DNA of 64,000 nucleotides from an uncultured Flavobacteriales bacterium (GTDB lineage Bacteria > Bacteroidota > Bacteroidia > Flavobacteriales_D > Parvicellaceae), in the NCBI GenBank assembly GCA_943787535.1, contig CALSMU010000009.1, forward strand, positions 1 to 64,000, written 5' to 3'. Under the pieces are notes generated by a model. That model did no database searches, had not been told where the DNA came from, and saw only the letters and a list, made by a program, of their open reading frames with translations. Position 1 is the stretch's first letter; every line of letters begins with the position of its first letter. Below, piece after piece: positions 51,705 to 60,852 of this stretch. A program made the translations under genes and the position numbers.

Positions 51705-52067
51705 ATGAAAAAACTGATTCCACTGTTTTCATTTGCATTCGTCCTTTTTGGACTGCATTTAATGCTTATCTTTTTCTTGCTCAAAGGTCAAAATTTAAGT
51801 TTTATAATAGGAACACATGCTTTTTTGTTCTTCTTTTTATTCGTGGGAAACCTAGCTATGCGGAAAGTAAAATCAATTGACCCTAAAAAAGTTGGAATGA
51901 CTTTTTTAGCGATTACAGTTTTTAAAATGCTCTTCTCAATTGTATTTATTTTTGTAATAAAACAGAATTCCAGTTTAAATAAGAACGAAATTATACTTAA
52001 TTTTTTTGGGGTGTTCTTTCTCTACCTTATATATGAAGTTGTTACAGCCATAAAAGAATTAAAATAG
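51705..52067 (+). CDS. DUF6168-like four-span membrane protein
   Basis: 120 residues with four predicted spans (LIPLFSFAFVLFGLHLMLIFFLL, FIIGTHAFLFFFLFVGNLA, GMTFLAITVFKMLFSIVFIFVI, ILNFFGVFFLYLIYEVV). It resembles the DUF6168 protein found between AtpZ and the ATP synthase a-subunit in flavobacteria. The 9-nt gap after the AtpZ-like gene indicates one operon. Confidence 0.78.
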   Translation: MKKLIPLFSFAFVLFGLHLMLIFFLLKGQNLSFIIGTHAFLFFFLFVGNLAMRKVKSIDPKKVGMTFLAITVFKMLFSIVFIFVIKQNSSLNKNEIILNFFGVFFLYLIYEVVTAIKELK

Positions 52068-52105
52068 GTCTCCGTAATAACTGTTAATTATTCTAACAGA
52101 AATAA

Positions 52106-52136
52106 CTGTAAAATAGAGAAATAGAGTTTACTTTTG
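52106..52136 (+). promoter_or_regulatory. Promoter of the universal stress protein gene
   Basis: CTG 52106-52108 (one mismatch to TTG), a 20-bp spacer and TACTTTTG 52129-52136; the expected start near 52143 leaves a leader of about 60 nt. Confidence 0.65.
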
Positions 52137-52201
52137 CAATGTGAATAAGATTTACTAATATTACAATATAGATTTAGAGTTTTTAATTAAAAAGAATAAT
52201 A

Positions 52202-53032
52202 ATGAGTTTAAAATCAATTTTGGTTCCAACTGACTTTACTAAAGAAGCTCACACAGCAATCAACCATGCTGTAGAATTAGCAAATACAATCAACGGAGAG
52301 GTTATATTACTTCATGTGGTAGAAAACAAAGAGGATGTAGAACCTGCGAAAGCTAAATTAGCCGAAGAACAAAAGCTTGCGAATGAAATGGAAGGAAGTG
52401 TTCCAGTAAAAACAATGATTCGTATTGGAAACATATTCAATGACATAGGTGATTCTGCCGCGGAAATAAATGCTTCTATGATAATCATGGGAACGCATGG
52501 TGCTAGTGGATGGCAAAAAGTTGCTGGAAGTCATGCGCTTAAAGTTGTAACAAATTCTTCTGTACCTTTTGTTATTGTACAAAATGACATGATGCATGTA
52601 GGAGGTTATGATAAGATTATGATTCCTTTAGATCTGCATAATGAAACCAAGCAGAAATTAGAAATCGTTGCTGATATGGCTAAATATTTTGATTCTGAAG
52701 TACACATATTTACACCAAAAGAAACAGATGAGTTTTTAAGACATAAACTTAACGGAAATATTGCTTGGGCTAAAAAATACCTTGCTGAAAAAGGGATTAA
52801 AAGTGCAACACATGTTGCTGAAAAAGGGAGCTTTGTTAAAAATATGATTACTACAGCTCAAGACTTAGAGATTGACTTAATTTCTATAATGAATCTACAA
52901 AAAAATTCATTAATGGGAATGTTTGGAAGTAGTTATGAGCAATCAATCATCACTAACGAAGCACAAATACCCGTTTTATGCGTTAACCCGAAAGTAGTTT
53001 CTAGTGCTGGAGGGTCTGTTTTTTCTAGATAA
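52202..53032 (+). CDS. Universal stress protein, two UspA domains
   Basis: 276 residues with two tandem USP domains. The first (1-130) has ILVPTDFTKEAHTAINHAVELA and the ATP-binding-type IIMGTHGASGWQKVAGSHALKVV (the GxxG pattern is partial). The second (about 140-276) has IMIPLDLHNETKQKLEIV and a more degenerate loop (MNLQKNSLMGMFGSSYEQSI). It is likely cytosolic and stress-induced. A strong terminator follows at 53052. Confidence 0.92.
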   Translation: MSLKSILVPTDFTKEAHTAINHAVELANTINGEVILLHVVENKEDVEPAKAKLAEEQKLANEMEGSVPVKTMIRIGNIFNDIGDSAAEINASMIIMGTHGASGWQKVAGSHALKVVTNSSVPFVIVQNDMMHVGGYDKIMIPLDLHNETKQKLEIVADMAKYFDSEVHIFTPKETDEFLRHKLNGNIAWAKKYLAEKGIKSATHVAEKGSFVKNMITTAQDLEIDLISIMNLQKNSLMGMFGSSYEQSIITNEAQIPVLCVNPKVVSSAGGSVFSR

Positions 53033-53051
53033 TAAAAACAATATAAAATTC

Positions 53052-53088
53052 AAAAAAAAGCCCGTGATTCGAATCACGGGCTTTTTTT
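53052..53088. terminator. Strong intrinsic terminator
   Basis: Palindrome with the stem AAGCCCGTGATTC / GAATCACGGGCTT, flanked by A-run and T-run, 19 nt after the usp stop. It can act in both directions, but only the + strand gene ends here. Confidence 0.9.
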
Positions 53089-53120
53089 GTACCTTTACTT
53101 AGCACCGAATAAGATATTCA

Positions 53121-53525
53121 ATGAAAAACATACTTTTCTTTATTTTTATTATGCCGTACATCAATTTGTTTTCCCAACAAATGCTACCAAAAGAACCTAA
53201 TATTATAATTGCAGGTTGCGTAGTAGTTGAAAAAGCATTTGTAAATAAAGTTGGCAAGACCACAGAATTTAAAGAACTATACCTAAGGTGTTCTATTCAG
53301 GATTACTTCATCAAATTTTGTGAGAGCAGAGTTTCTTTGAAGAAGATGAAGAAGTACATTGACAAAGGGTTAACCGTTACCTATGAAGTAAAAGAAGGGG
53401 AATGGGATATCTGCGAAGGTGAACCAGAAATGCAAAGTCGTATTGGAACTTACGCAATCGTTCTTAAAATTAATAAGAGTAAGGCGCGTAAACCAATCCC
53501 AAAAAGCGGAGTTAGGTGGCTTTAA
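53121..53525 (+). CDS. Secreted hypothetical protein (134 aa)
   Basis: Signal peptide (MKNILFFIFIMPYINLFSQ), then a small soluble domain with four Cys (IAGCVVVEKAF, LRCSIQDYFIKFCESRVS, WDICEGEPE) and a KGLTVTYEVKEGEWDICEG hairpin. Family not recognised. It probably resides in the periplasm. The 3' end overlaps the convergent RidA gene by 4 nt. Confidence 0.7.
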   Translation: MKNILFFIFIMPYINLFSQQMLPKEPNIIIAGCVVVEKAFVNKVGKTTEFKELYLRCSIQDYFIKFCESRVSLKKMKKYIDKGLTVTYEVKEGEWDICEGEPEMQSRIGTYAIVLKINKSKARKPIPKSGVRWL

Positions 53526-53953
53526 TTAATCGTAGCGATACACTTCAGCTCGATTGCTATAGGAGATGGTAATGCATTTATCTCCACAGTAGTTCTACAG
53601 GGTTGATTATCTTTAAAATACTCCGCATACACCCTGTTATACGTTTTAAAATCTCTTTTCATGTCTACAAGAAAAGTAGTTACGTCAACTAAGTTCTCCC
53701 AACTAGAACCAGATTCTTCTAGTATTAATTTTACATTTTCAAAAACTGATCGACACTGCGCTTCAAAATCGAAAGTCTCGTAATTACCATTTTTATCAAA
53801 CTTTAACCCAGGTATATTCGCTTCTTCACTTCCAGAGCCTGCAGCTCTCGGACCTACTCCAGACAAAAACAATAAATTCCCTACCTTTCTCGCATGCGGA
53901 TACAACCCCATTGGTTTCGGCGCGTTTTGTGAATTTATTCTGTCATTTTCCAT
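53522..53953 (-). CDS. RidA family protein, candidate 2-aminomuconate deaminase
   Basis: 143 residues of YjgF/RidA/Rid type: PHARKVGNLLFLSGVGPR, then FDFEAQCRSVFENVKLILEESGSSWENLVDVTTFLVDM, YNRVYAEYF and the closing PCRTTVEINALPSPIAIELKCIA. The ring-arginine sits in CRTTVE. Some RidA relatives in Bacteroidota act as 2-aminomuconate deaminases of the kynurenine route, and the dehydrogenase of the preceding step appears to be encoded at 55787-57229. That link is inference; a generic imine deaminase is possible. Confidence 0.82.
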   Translation of the reverse strand: MENDRINSQNAPKPMGLYPHARKVGNLLFLSGVGPRAAGSGSEEANIPGLKFDKNGNYETFDFEAQCRSVFENVKLILEESGSSWENLVDVTTFLVDMKRDFKTYNRVYAEYFKDNQPCRTTVEINALPSPIAIELKCIATIN

Positions 53954-53956
53954 GTT

Positions 53957-55672
53957 TTATTTTTTGATAATTACAACTTCAATTCGGCGGTTAATATCTC
54001 TGCCCCATCTATATTTATTAGATGCTATTGGGTTACCTGAACCACATCCGGAATAATAAAGTCTATCGGCATCAATCCCTTTTTCAATCAGATAATCGTG
54101 CAGTGCTTTTGCCCGATTTTTAGAGAGTACAATGTTTTTATCTTCTATCCCAGATTTATCCGTATACCCAAAAACTTCTATCGATAATTCTGGATTTCCC
54201 TTAAGTATATCAACTAAAGTATCTGCTTGAAATTTAGAGGTTGCTGTGAGTTCCGTCATATTAGGCTCAAACAATATATGTTTCAAAATAAGAGCTTCCC
54301 CGATTTCTTTTTTCTCAAAGTCAATTAATGATGAATTAGTATGCTTTTCAAACGAATCTTCCACTGGTGCTGGAATTTCATCGACAAGGTTATCCATTGA
54401 TTCTGCTTTTTTAGAAAGAATCTTTACTTCTATTCTTCGATTTGCTGCTCTACCATCTTTGGTTCTGTTAGAGTAGGCCGGCTTGGCAGAACCATAACCT
54501 ATAAAAGATAACCTATCTGGCGAGATTCCTTTTGCAATAAGATGATCGTAAACGAACTTAGCTCGACTTTTTGAAAGTGTCTTGTTCGTTTGCTCATTTC
54601 CAGAACGATCAGTATGCCCACTTATTTGAATTTTTAAATCAGGGCTCTTTTGCATTGCAGCAACCAAATTTATCAAATCTTCGTTTGTGTTTGTTCCGGA
54701 AAAAATGGTCTTCCCTGGAGCAAACTTGACATGCGTTAATATCAAAATTGTATTCAAAGGAATTGCCTCTGGAACGATTACCAAATGCTCAACACTTATG
54801 TGTAACTGGGAGCTATCGATAAACTCGGGCATAGGCGCACAGATTTTGTTCCCCAGGGAATCTTCAAGCAAGAATTCCGAATAAGGTTCGAAATCCATTA
54901 TTTTTTGTCGAATCGAATTATATCGAGGACTTGTATTTGCGCCATCTGTTCCTAAATCCCAATAAGCTGTAGCATCTAAATCAGAAAACCCACAAAACTG
55001 CTTTAAAATTACTGCAGAGATAAAACCAGAAGCATGCCAACCGTTCCAGCAGTGCAAATATACGGGACCTGTATTTGGATCAACAGCACTTTTATAAATT
55101 AACCCGAGCATTTCCTTAATGTGATCCTTATCGTAATAATCATATTGGGAATACTCCATTTCATTTTGAGCCTCGTTAACGCAATCACATGTTTCATATT
55201 CTGGTGCACTGTCCCAATTTTGCTTATACAAATAAATAGAATGAGAAAAGCCTTCTTTACATAGGTTCGCAATTCCATCATCGGGCAGAGGATTATGATT
55301 GTTGCGCTTATTTGTTTTGTGGTAATAGTTATTTGCACCACCTCTATATGCTACTCCGTGAAGAACGGTCCTCATATTTCGCGTGCCATATAAACTATCA
55401 AAACCATTACCAAAATTGTCAATCACCTTATACATTAAGTCAGGCTCTTTATATCGATTCACATAATAATCACTTTCTAATAAAAAGGTTGGGTTATACA
55501 ATTCCTCTTCAAAAGTGATTTCCGGACATATTTCAGGGAAGTCGATTTTTGCTAGTTCTTCATAGGTATATAAAGAATCGTAAAATGTAGAATCTGGATT
55601 ATATACGTTCTGGCCCGCATACAGGTTAGAAAAACTAATCAGCCAAAAAAATATAATAATTAATCGCATCAT
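53957..55672 (-). CDS. OmpA-family protein with phosphatase-like N-terminal domain and two OmpA domains
   Basis: 571 residues. Signal peptide (to NLYAGQ), then a domain at about 90-250 with RGGANNYYH and VYLHCWNGWHASG, resembling a dual-specificity phosphatase P-loop (HCx5R). Cys208 is present, but the Arg position is Ala214, so classical phosphatase activity is doubtful. Two OmpA-like peptidoglycan-binding domains follow (about 310-415, with GHTDRSGNEQTN and RAANRRIEV; and 465-571, with GYTDKSGIEDKN and RDINRRIEV). Likely anchored between outer membrane and wall. It lies between the RidA and dehydrogenase genes. Confidence 0.82.
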   Translation of the reverse strand: MMRLIIIFFWLISFSNLYAGQNVYNPDSTFYDSLYTYEELAKIDFPEICPEITFEEELYNPTFLLESDYYVNRYKEPDLMYKVIDNFGNGFDSLYGTRNMRTVLHGVAYRGGANNYYHKTNKRNNHNPLPDDGIANLCKEGFSHSIYLYKQNWDSAPEYETCDCVNEAQNEMEYSQYDYYDKDHIKEMLGLIYKSAVDPNTGPVYLHCWNGWHASGFISAVILKQFCGFSDLDATAYWDLGTDGANTSPRYNSIRQKIMDFEPYSEFLLEDSLGNKICAPMPEFIDSSQLHISVEHLVIVPEAIPLNTILILTHVKFAPGKTIFSGTNTNEDLINLVAAMQKSPDLKIQISGHTDRSGNEQTNKTLSKSRAKFVYDHLIAKGISPDRLSFIGYGSAKPAYSNRTKDGRAANRRIEVKILSKKAESMDNLVDEIPAPVEDSFEKHTNSSLIDFEKKEIGEALILKHILFEPNMTELTATSKFQADTLVDILKGNPELSIEVFGYTDKSGIEDKNIVLSKNRAKALHDYLIEKGIDADRLYYSGCGSGNPIASNKYRWGRDINRRIEVVIIKK

Positions 55673-55786
55673 TTAATACAAAAATATAAGGATAGTACAT
55701 GCTTACTGTCCTCTTTGTTTTAAGTTATTAACACAAATATCTGAATGGTGAGTGCGTATAAAACGGTGAAATGTATAATATATTAT

Positions 55787-57229
55787 TTACAGCTTAATAC
55801 AAACGTTTGTTTGTTCGGTAAAAAAGTTCAACGCATTAAATCCGCCTTCACGACCAACACCAGAATTTTTAACTCCCCCGAAAGGTGTTCGCAAATCTCG
55901 AACCAACCAACAATTGACCCAAACAATTCCTGAAGCTAGACTAGCGCCTAATCTTGTAGACTTACCAACATCTTGTGTCCATACTGTTGCTGCTAGACCA
56001 TATTCGGTACTATTTGCCATGTCTACAACTTCTTCTTCTGTGTCAAAAGGCATAATTGTAACTACTGGTCCAAAAATTTCTTCTTGATTCGTACGACAAT
56101 CAAATGCTAAACCTTCAATGATAGTTGGCTCCATAAAATATCCTTCAGAAAGTTCTCCTTCCAATTGAACTTTGTTTCCACCAGCTAACACAGTTCCACC
56201 TTCTTCCTGCGCTAATTGCACATAAGACAATACCTTTTCTAAGTGAGCTTTCGATACAATTGCACCAAGGTTGGTGTCTGCATCGTTAGGATTCCCTACT
56301 TTTAGTTGTTTTGTTTTAGCAACAAAAGCGTCTCTAAATTTTTCATATATAGGTCTTTCCACAAAAATTCTAGAACCACATAAACAAATCTGTCCTTGAT
56401 TAGCAAAAGAAGAAAGCATGGTTGTTTTCAAAGCTTTATCGAAATCGCAATCTGCAAAAATGATATTTGGATTTTTACCTCCTAACTCTAAACTCAATTT
56501 TTTAAACATTGGAGCAGCAACTTTAGCAATAGCTTTTCCGGTAGCTGTACCTCCAGTAAATGAAATTGCCTTAATTCCAGGATGGGTCGTTATTGGAGAG
56601 CCTACGCTTGGCCCCATTCCATGAATTATGTTTAATACCCCTTTTGGTAGCCCTGCTTCAACACATAACTTAGAAAACAAATAAGCTGTCATGGGTGTTA
56701 CTTCAGAAGGTTTTGCAACTACGCAATTCCCTGAAGCTAATGCCGGTGCAATTTTCCACGTAAAAAGATACAATGGTAAATTCCATGGAGAAATACATCC
56801 AACCACCCCGATTGGTTTACGCAAGGTATAATTAATTGCTACACCATCCATCTCGTGGCTTTCGGAAGCATAGTGTAAAATTGCTGTAGCAAAAAAGCGC
56901 ATATTACTTGCAGCACGAGGAATATCAACATGCGCTGCTAATTTTACAGGCTTCCCATTATCCATGGATTCTGCCTTTGCGAGTTCATCTAAGTTCTCTT
57001 CAATCAAATCCGCTATACGCATCATGATTTTTGAGCGTTCTTCTTTTGGTGTCTTGCTCCAACCTGAAAAAGCTTCGTTTGCTGCGTTATAACCTAAATC
57101 AATATCCTTTTCATTGGAATCAGGAATTTGATTATATACTTTTCCAATAGATGGGTTGTAATTATCCAAATATGCATTATTAATTGGTTCTACTAACGCA
57201 CCATTTATGTAATTAAGGATTTTTTCCAT
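55787..57229 (-). CDS. Aldehyde dehydrogenase, 2-aminomuconic semialdehyde dehydrogenase type
   Basis: 480 residues of the ALDH superfamily: SPWNLPLYLFTWKIAPALASGN, the SFTGGTATGK nucleotide loop, LELGGKNPNI with its general-base Glu, catalytic Cys in GQICLCGSRIFV, and EEIFGPV. The C-terminal WVNCWLVRDLRTPFGG with its Arg is characteristic of ALDH8A1/aminomuconate- or hydroxymuconate-semialdehyde dehydrogenases. The RidA gene downstream on the same strand supports the tryptophan-kynurenine route. Closely related ALDHs can only be separated biochemically. Confidence 0.85.
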   Translation of the reverse strand: MEKILNYINGALVEPINNAYLDNYNPSIGKVYNQIPDSNEKDIDLGYNAANEAFSGWSKTPKEERSKIMMRIADLIEENLDELAKAESMDNGKPVKLAAHVDIPRAASNMRFFATAILHYASESHEMDGVAINYTLRKPIGVVGCISPWNLPLYLFTWKIAPALASGNCVVAKPSEVTPMTAYLFSKLCVEAGLPKGVLNIIHGMGPSVGSPITTHPGIKAISFTGGTATGKAIAKVAAPMFKKLSLELGGKNPNIIFADCDFDKALKTTMLSSFANQGQICLCGSRIFVERPIYEKFRDAFVAKTKQLKVGNPNDADTNLGAIVSKAHLEKVLSYVQLAQEEGGTVLAGGNKVQLEGELSEGYFMEPTIIEGLAFDCRTNQEEIFGPVVTIMPFDTEEEVVDMANSTEYGLAATVWTQDVGKSTRLGASLASGIVWVNCWLVRDLRTPFGGVKNSGVGREGGFNALNFFTEQTNVCIKL

Positions 57230-57243
57230 AGTTCAAGCGTTTC

Positions 57244-57519
57244 TTATCGACAAACATCTAAAGCTTCTTCAAATTTTGCCATTTCTTCTGCATCATTTTC
57301 TAGTGATTTGATTATGCCAATATAGATTGCTCGGCACGAATCACCGATGACATCAACTCTAATAGAGTCCGCTCTAAACTGTTGCGTATAGCACCTGCAT
57401 AACCTTTCTGAATCTGGATGAACCGGATCACTACAAGACTGAAGACCCATTGAAAATAAAACACCAACTGAACATACAATATTCTTTAACACAATAGAAT
57501 GATTTAGAAGTTTCCTCAA
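57244..57519 (-). CDS. Small putative lipoprotein (91 aa)
   Basis: From ATG 57519 the product has a signal-like start ending LQSCSDPV (lipobox-like) and a soluble part with further Cys (RLCRCYTQQF, GDSCRAIYI, ALDVCR). Family not recognised. It is 14 nt upstream of the dehydrogenase gene on the same strand and begins just after the terminator at 57521. Confidence 0.65.
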   Translation of the reverse strand: MRKLLNHSIVLKNIVCSVGVLFSMGLQSCSDPVHPDSERLCRCYTQQFRADSIRVDVIGDSCRAIYIGIIKSLENDAEEMAKFEEALDVCR

Positions 57520-57520
57520 A

Positions 57521-57557
57521 TGTAAAAGCCTTTTGACAAAATCAAAAGGCTTTTACA
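57521..57557 (-). terminator. Terminator after the SprB-repeat gene
   Basis: A perfect 16-bp stem TGTAAAAGCCTTTTGA / TCAAAAGGCTTTTACA with a 5-nt loop, 20 nt downstream of the 57578 gene stop on the minus strand. The T-tract after the stem is short, but the stem is strong. Confidence 0.75.
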
Positions 57558-57577
57558 GACTAAATATTTTATTCCCC

Positions 57578-60500
57578 TTATTGCTTCACAATTTTCTTAT
57601 GGATAGACTGATCTTCTGCAGAAATTTGTAGCATATAAATACCCGCTTCTAAAGTTTCAATGTTTACTTCTGCATTGTTATTAGATACTGTTTCATTTAA
57701 AATCAGTTTTCCGTTCATATCTAATATTGAATAACTCCAATTTGAAGTTTCGACAAATATCGAAAATAATCCATTACTTGGGTTTGGCTGAACTCGAGCG
57801 TTTAATAGAGTTAGTTCATCTATTGCATTTGCATTTGGAGGAGCAATAGTATGTCTATTAGAACGAGTAGTGTTATGATCTTGCGCCTTCTCAGCTAAAC
57901 AAGGAAAGGTTGGAATAACCTCAATATCATATTCTAATCCAGCTAATGAAGGATATGAGCTATCCGTATAACTATGAATATTAGCTGCCACAGAATCTAA
58001 CACCTCCCAACCTGTAGTTGGATGGTATCTGTTAATATAAAAAGTTAAATAGTCAAACCCTATGTAATCATCCCAAACAAGATTCACTGTATTATTAAGC
58101 CCAATATTTGAAACTAAATGTATTGTTTTATGATAAGCTAAAAATTCAGAAAAGTTCCCACAACTGTCAATCGTTCTTAATTTATAACGATAAGAGTGCA
58201 CACTAGAATTTGCTGCTGTATCAATAAATTGCGATAAACTATCAAAAGGGACTGTTCCTAGCAGTTGAAATACATTAAGAGAGCTTGTTTCTTTATGAAC
58301 TTCATATTCTGAAATACCTAAATTATTCTCCTTATTCCAAACCACTACATTTGCTCCAGTAGTCGTGTCTACTGTTACCATACAAATTTCAGCAGCATTA
58401 AAATTAATTCCATCAAGCTCTAAATACTCAACGGCCTGACATCCCGCTGAATCTGTTACGACAAGTTCGTAACTTCCTACTGGTGCATTAAATAAATCCT
58501 CACTATTTGCTCCGCTACTCCAAGCATATGAATATGGCAAAGTACCTCCTGTTACTGAAACAAGTATTTCTCCACTTCCACCTTGACAGACAGGTTGAAT
58601 AACTTGATCAATTGCAATAGAAGGTCCAGTCACATTACTGACAGAATAGCTATTAATTGCCATACATCCATTATTATCACTAACAGACAGAGAATATGTT
58701 CCTGCTGTTAAGTTTGTCGCATCTGCTGTTGTTGAACCACTAGACCAAAGATAATTGTATCCACCTGCACCTCCTAAAGCAGAAACTGAAATCATACCAT
58801 CTGCAATGCCACAGGAAGCATTCGTGATAGCAGCTATCGACAAATCAATCGGCATAGGCTCCGAAACAGAAAACACCTGAACGACTCCACAACCAGCATC
58901 ATCGAATATTGTGACATCATAAATACCTGCAGCTAAGCCAGAAATATCTTCAGTATGCTCACCTGTTGACCAATCAATAGTATAAGGAGCTGTTCCACCG
59001 CTAATCATCAAATCAATTCCACCATCATTTCCTCCATTACACGATGCATCTATTATGTTGCTTGTAATGATCGGTCCAGCGTTACTTGTAATGTTAACGG
59101 TTTCAATTGTTACACAGAGGTTGTCATCCGTTACAGTAACTAAATAAACCCCCGCAAGCAAACTATCCGCTAATGCTGAAGTAGACCCATTAGACCACTG
59201 ATAAGAATAGGGAAGAACACCACCTGTTGATGCGGTAACTTCCGCAGAGCCATTATTTGACCCACAAGAAGGAGCAACAGAAGAAATTGTATTCGAAATT
59301 GCTGTCGGTTCTAGAATTGTGACTATATCTATGCCTTGACAGCCTAAACCATCTATAACCGAAACAGTAAAGGTTCCCGCACAAACGTTTGACAAGCTAT
59401 CTCCTTGCATACCATTACTGCATGTATACGAATAATTTCCATCACCACCAGATGCTGACAACTCAATTGCACCATCACAACTCCCATGACATGAAGCAGG
59501 ACTAGATGAAGATGACAGGGTGATGTTCGAAATTGTGGAATTTATCGTAAATGGATTCGATTCTATTACACATCCATTCGTATCGGAAACTGTTAAAACA
59601 TAAGACCCCGGTTGAGCGTTTAATAAGTCTAAAGTAGATGACCCTCCAGTATAATGATATGTATAAGTCCCTGGACCTGTTCCGCCCGAAACTGTAATTC
59701 CAGTTATACTACCATCCGTATTTGCACAAGAAGCATCACTAACCAAGGCGGAACTGGTATTAATGGCAAAGCCATTGGTTGGCGCAACTAAGTAAATAAT
59801 AGTATCTAAATACGCCGAGCAAGCATTTAATTGAATTGTAAAATCAGAAAGTTGCTCCGTACCAATACTATCTACTACTATTTGTCCACTTTGATCAGCC
59901 ATTTGTGTAACCGGGGGCAATGTATCACCATACTGATTTAAACCACTAAGGATATAAGTAGAATCTTGGGTAAGACCTGAAAAAACAAGATATCCGTCCG
60001 CTACGTTGCAAGCTGTTGGGTTTGAAGATGTAACTGAAAAATTAATAGGTGCTGGTTCCAGAATGGTGTGCGATGAGGATGCAATACAACCCAGTGAATC
60101 CTGAACAATTAATCCATATAAACCAGCTGTCAAATTTGAAAATTGAGAGTTCATGTGATAGGTCTGTCCTTCGTCAATGGAGTAATCATAACCTCCATTT
60201 GCAAAGGGGGTGCCGCCAAATGCTCCAGAATTACCAATACCATCCATAAAATTGATCACCCCATCACTTCCACCATGGCAAGAAACATTTTGTGCATCTA
60301 TCGTAAAGACTAGCGCGCTAGGCTCACTGATTACTAAAGTAATGCTGTCAGAGCATTCATTATCATCAGAAACCGTACACTCATATGAGCCTGGGCATAA
60401 TCCAGATATAGCAGGCGTAGTAGGCCCATACGTCCAACTATACATATAGCCAGATCCCACAGTCCCGCCGGAAGCTGCAACGGAGGCTGATCCATCACAA

Positions 60501-60844
60501 TCGCCATTGCAAACAACATCAGATGTAAAAGAATTTATGTCCAAAAGAGCAGGCTCCGTCATTACCACCGTTGTATCAGCATATAAACTTAACAAAGGGT
60601 CATGTACCCAAATATCGTAGGTACCTGCACATAGAGAACTCAAAAAATTCTGGCTGCTGTAGGTAACTCCGCCATCTACACTATATTGATAGGGGCCGGA
60701 GGTGCCACTTGCAGAAATGGAAAGAGAGCCATTGCATAATGCGTGGCATTGAGGAGATTCAACTACAACATTGTTAATTACTAATTGGGCCATCACTATA
60801 CCATTGGCAAGAACCAATAGTAACGCACAAAAACATTTCTTCAT
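57578..60844 (-). CDS. SprB-repeat surface adhesin with T9SS sorting domain (1088 aa)
   Basis: Signal peptide (to GIVMAQ) followed by about ten SprB-type repeats (CNGDCDGSASVAASGG, YSWSNGSTS-like strands, GLCPGSYECTVSDDNEC, CHGSCDGAIELSASGG). A fibronectin-like region follows (EICMVTVDTTTGANVVVWNKENN, YRYKLRTIDSCGN, NLVWDDYIGFDYLTFYINRYH). The last ~70 residues (VQPNPSNGLFSIF...IVKQ) are a type A T9SS sorting domain. SprB-repeat proteins are gliding or attachment adhesins. It is 8 nt downstream of its paralogue at 60853, same strand, so co-transcription is likely. Confidence 0.9.
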   Translation of the reverse strand: MKKCFCALLLVLANGIVMAQLVINNVVVESPQCHALCNGSLSISASGTSGPYQYSVDGGVTYSSQNFLSSLCAGTYDIWVHDPLLSLYADTTVVMTEPALLDINSFTSDVVCNGDCDGSASVAASGGTVGSGYMYSWTYGPTTPAISGLCPGSYECTVSDDNECSDSITLVISEPSALVFTIDAQNVSCHGGSDGVINFMDGIGNSGAFGGTPFANGGYDYSIDEGQTYHMNSQFSNLTAGLYGLIVQDSLGCIASSSHTILEPAPINFSVTSSNPTACNVADGYLVFSGLTQDSTYILSGLNQYGDTLPPVTQMADQSGQIVVDSIGTEQLSDFTIQLNACSAYLDTIIYLVAPTNGFAINTSSALVSDASCANTDGSITGITVSGGTGPGTYTYHYTGGSSTLDLLNAQPGSYVLTVSDTNGCVIESNPFTINSTISNITLSSSSSPASCHGSCDGAIELSASGGDGNYSYTCSNGMQGDSLSNVCAGTFTVSVIDGLGCQGIDIVTILEPTAISNTISSVAPSCGSNNGSAEVTASTGGVLPYSYQWSNGSTSALADSLLAGVYLVTVTDDNLCVTIETVNITSNAGPIITSNIIDASCNGGNDGGIDLMISGGTAPYTIDWSTGEHTEDISGLAAGIYDVTIFDDAGCGVVQVFSVSEPMPIDLSIAAITNASCGIADGMISVSALGGAGGYNYLWSSGSTTADATNLTAGTYSLSVSDNNGCMAINSYSVSNVTGPSIAIDQVIQPVCQGGSGEILVSVTGGTLPYSYAWSSGANSEDLFNAPVGSYELVVTDSAGCQAVEYLELDGINFNAAEICMVTVDTTTGANVVVWNKENNLGISEYEVHKETSSLNVFQLLGTVPFDSLSQFIDTAANSSVHSYRYKLRTIDSCGNFSEFLAYHKTIHLVSNIGLNNTVNLVWDDYIGFDYLTFYINRYHPTTGWEVLDSVAANIHSYTDSSYPSLAGLEYDIEVIPTFPCLAEKAQDHNTTRSNRHTIAPPNANAIDELTLLNARVQPNPSNGLFSIFVETSNWSYSILDMNGKLILNETVSNNNAEVNIETLEAGIYMLQISAEDQSIHKKIVKQ

Positions 60845-60852
60845 AATTCATT

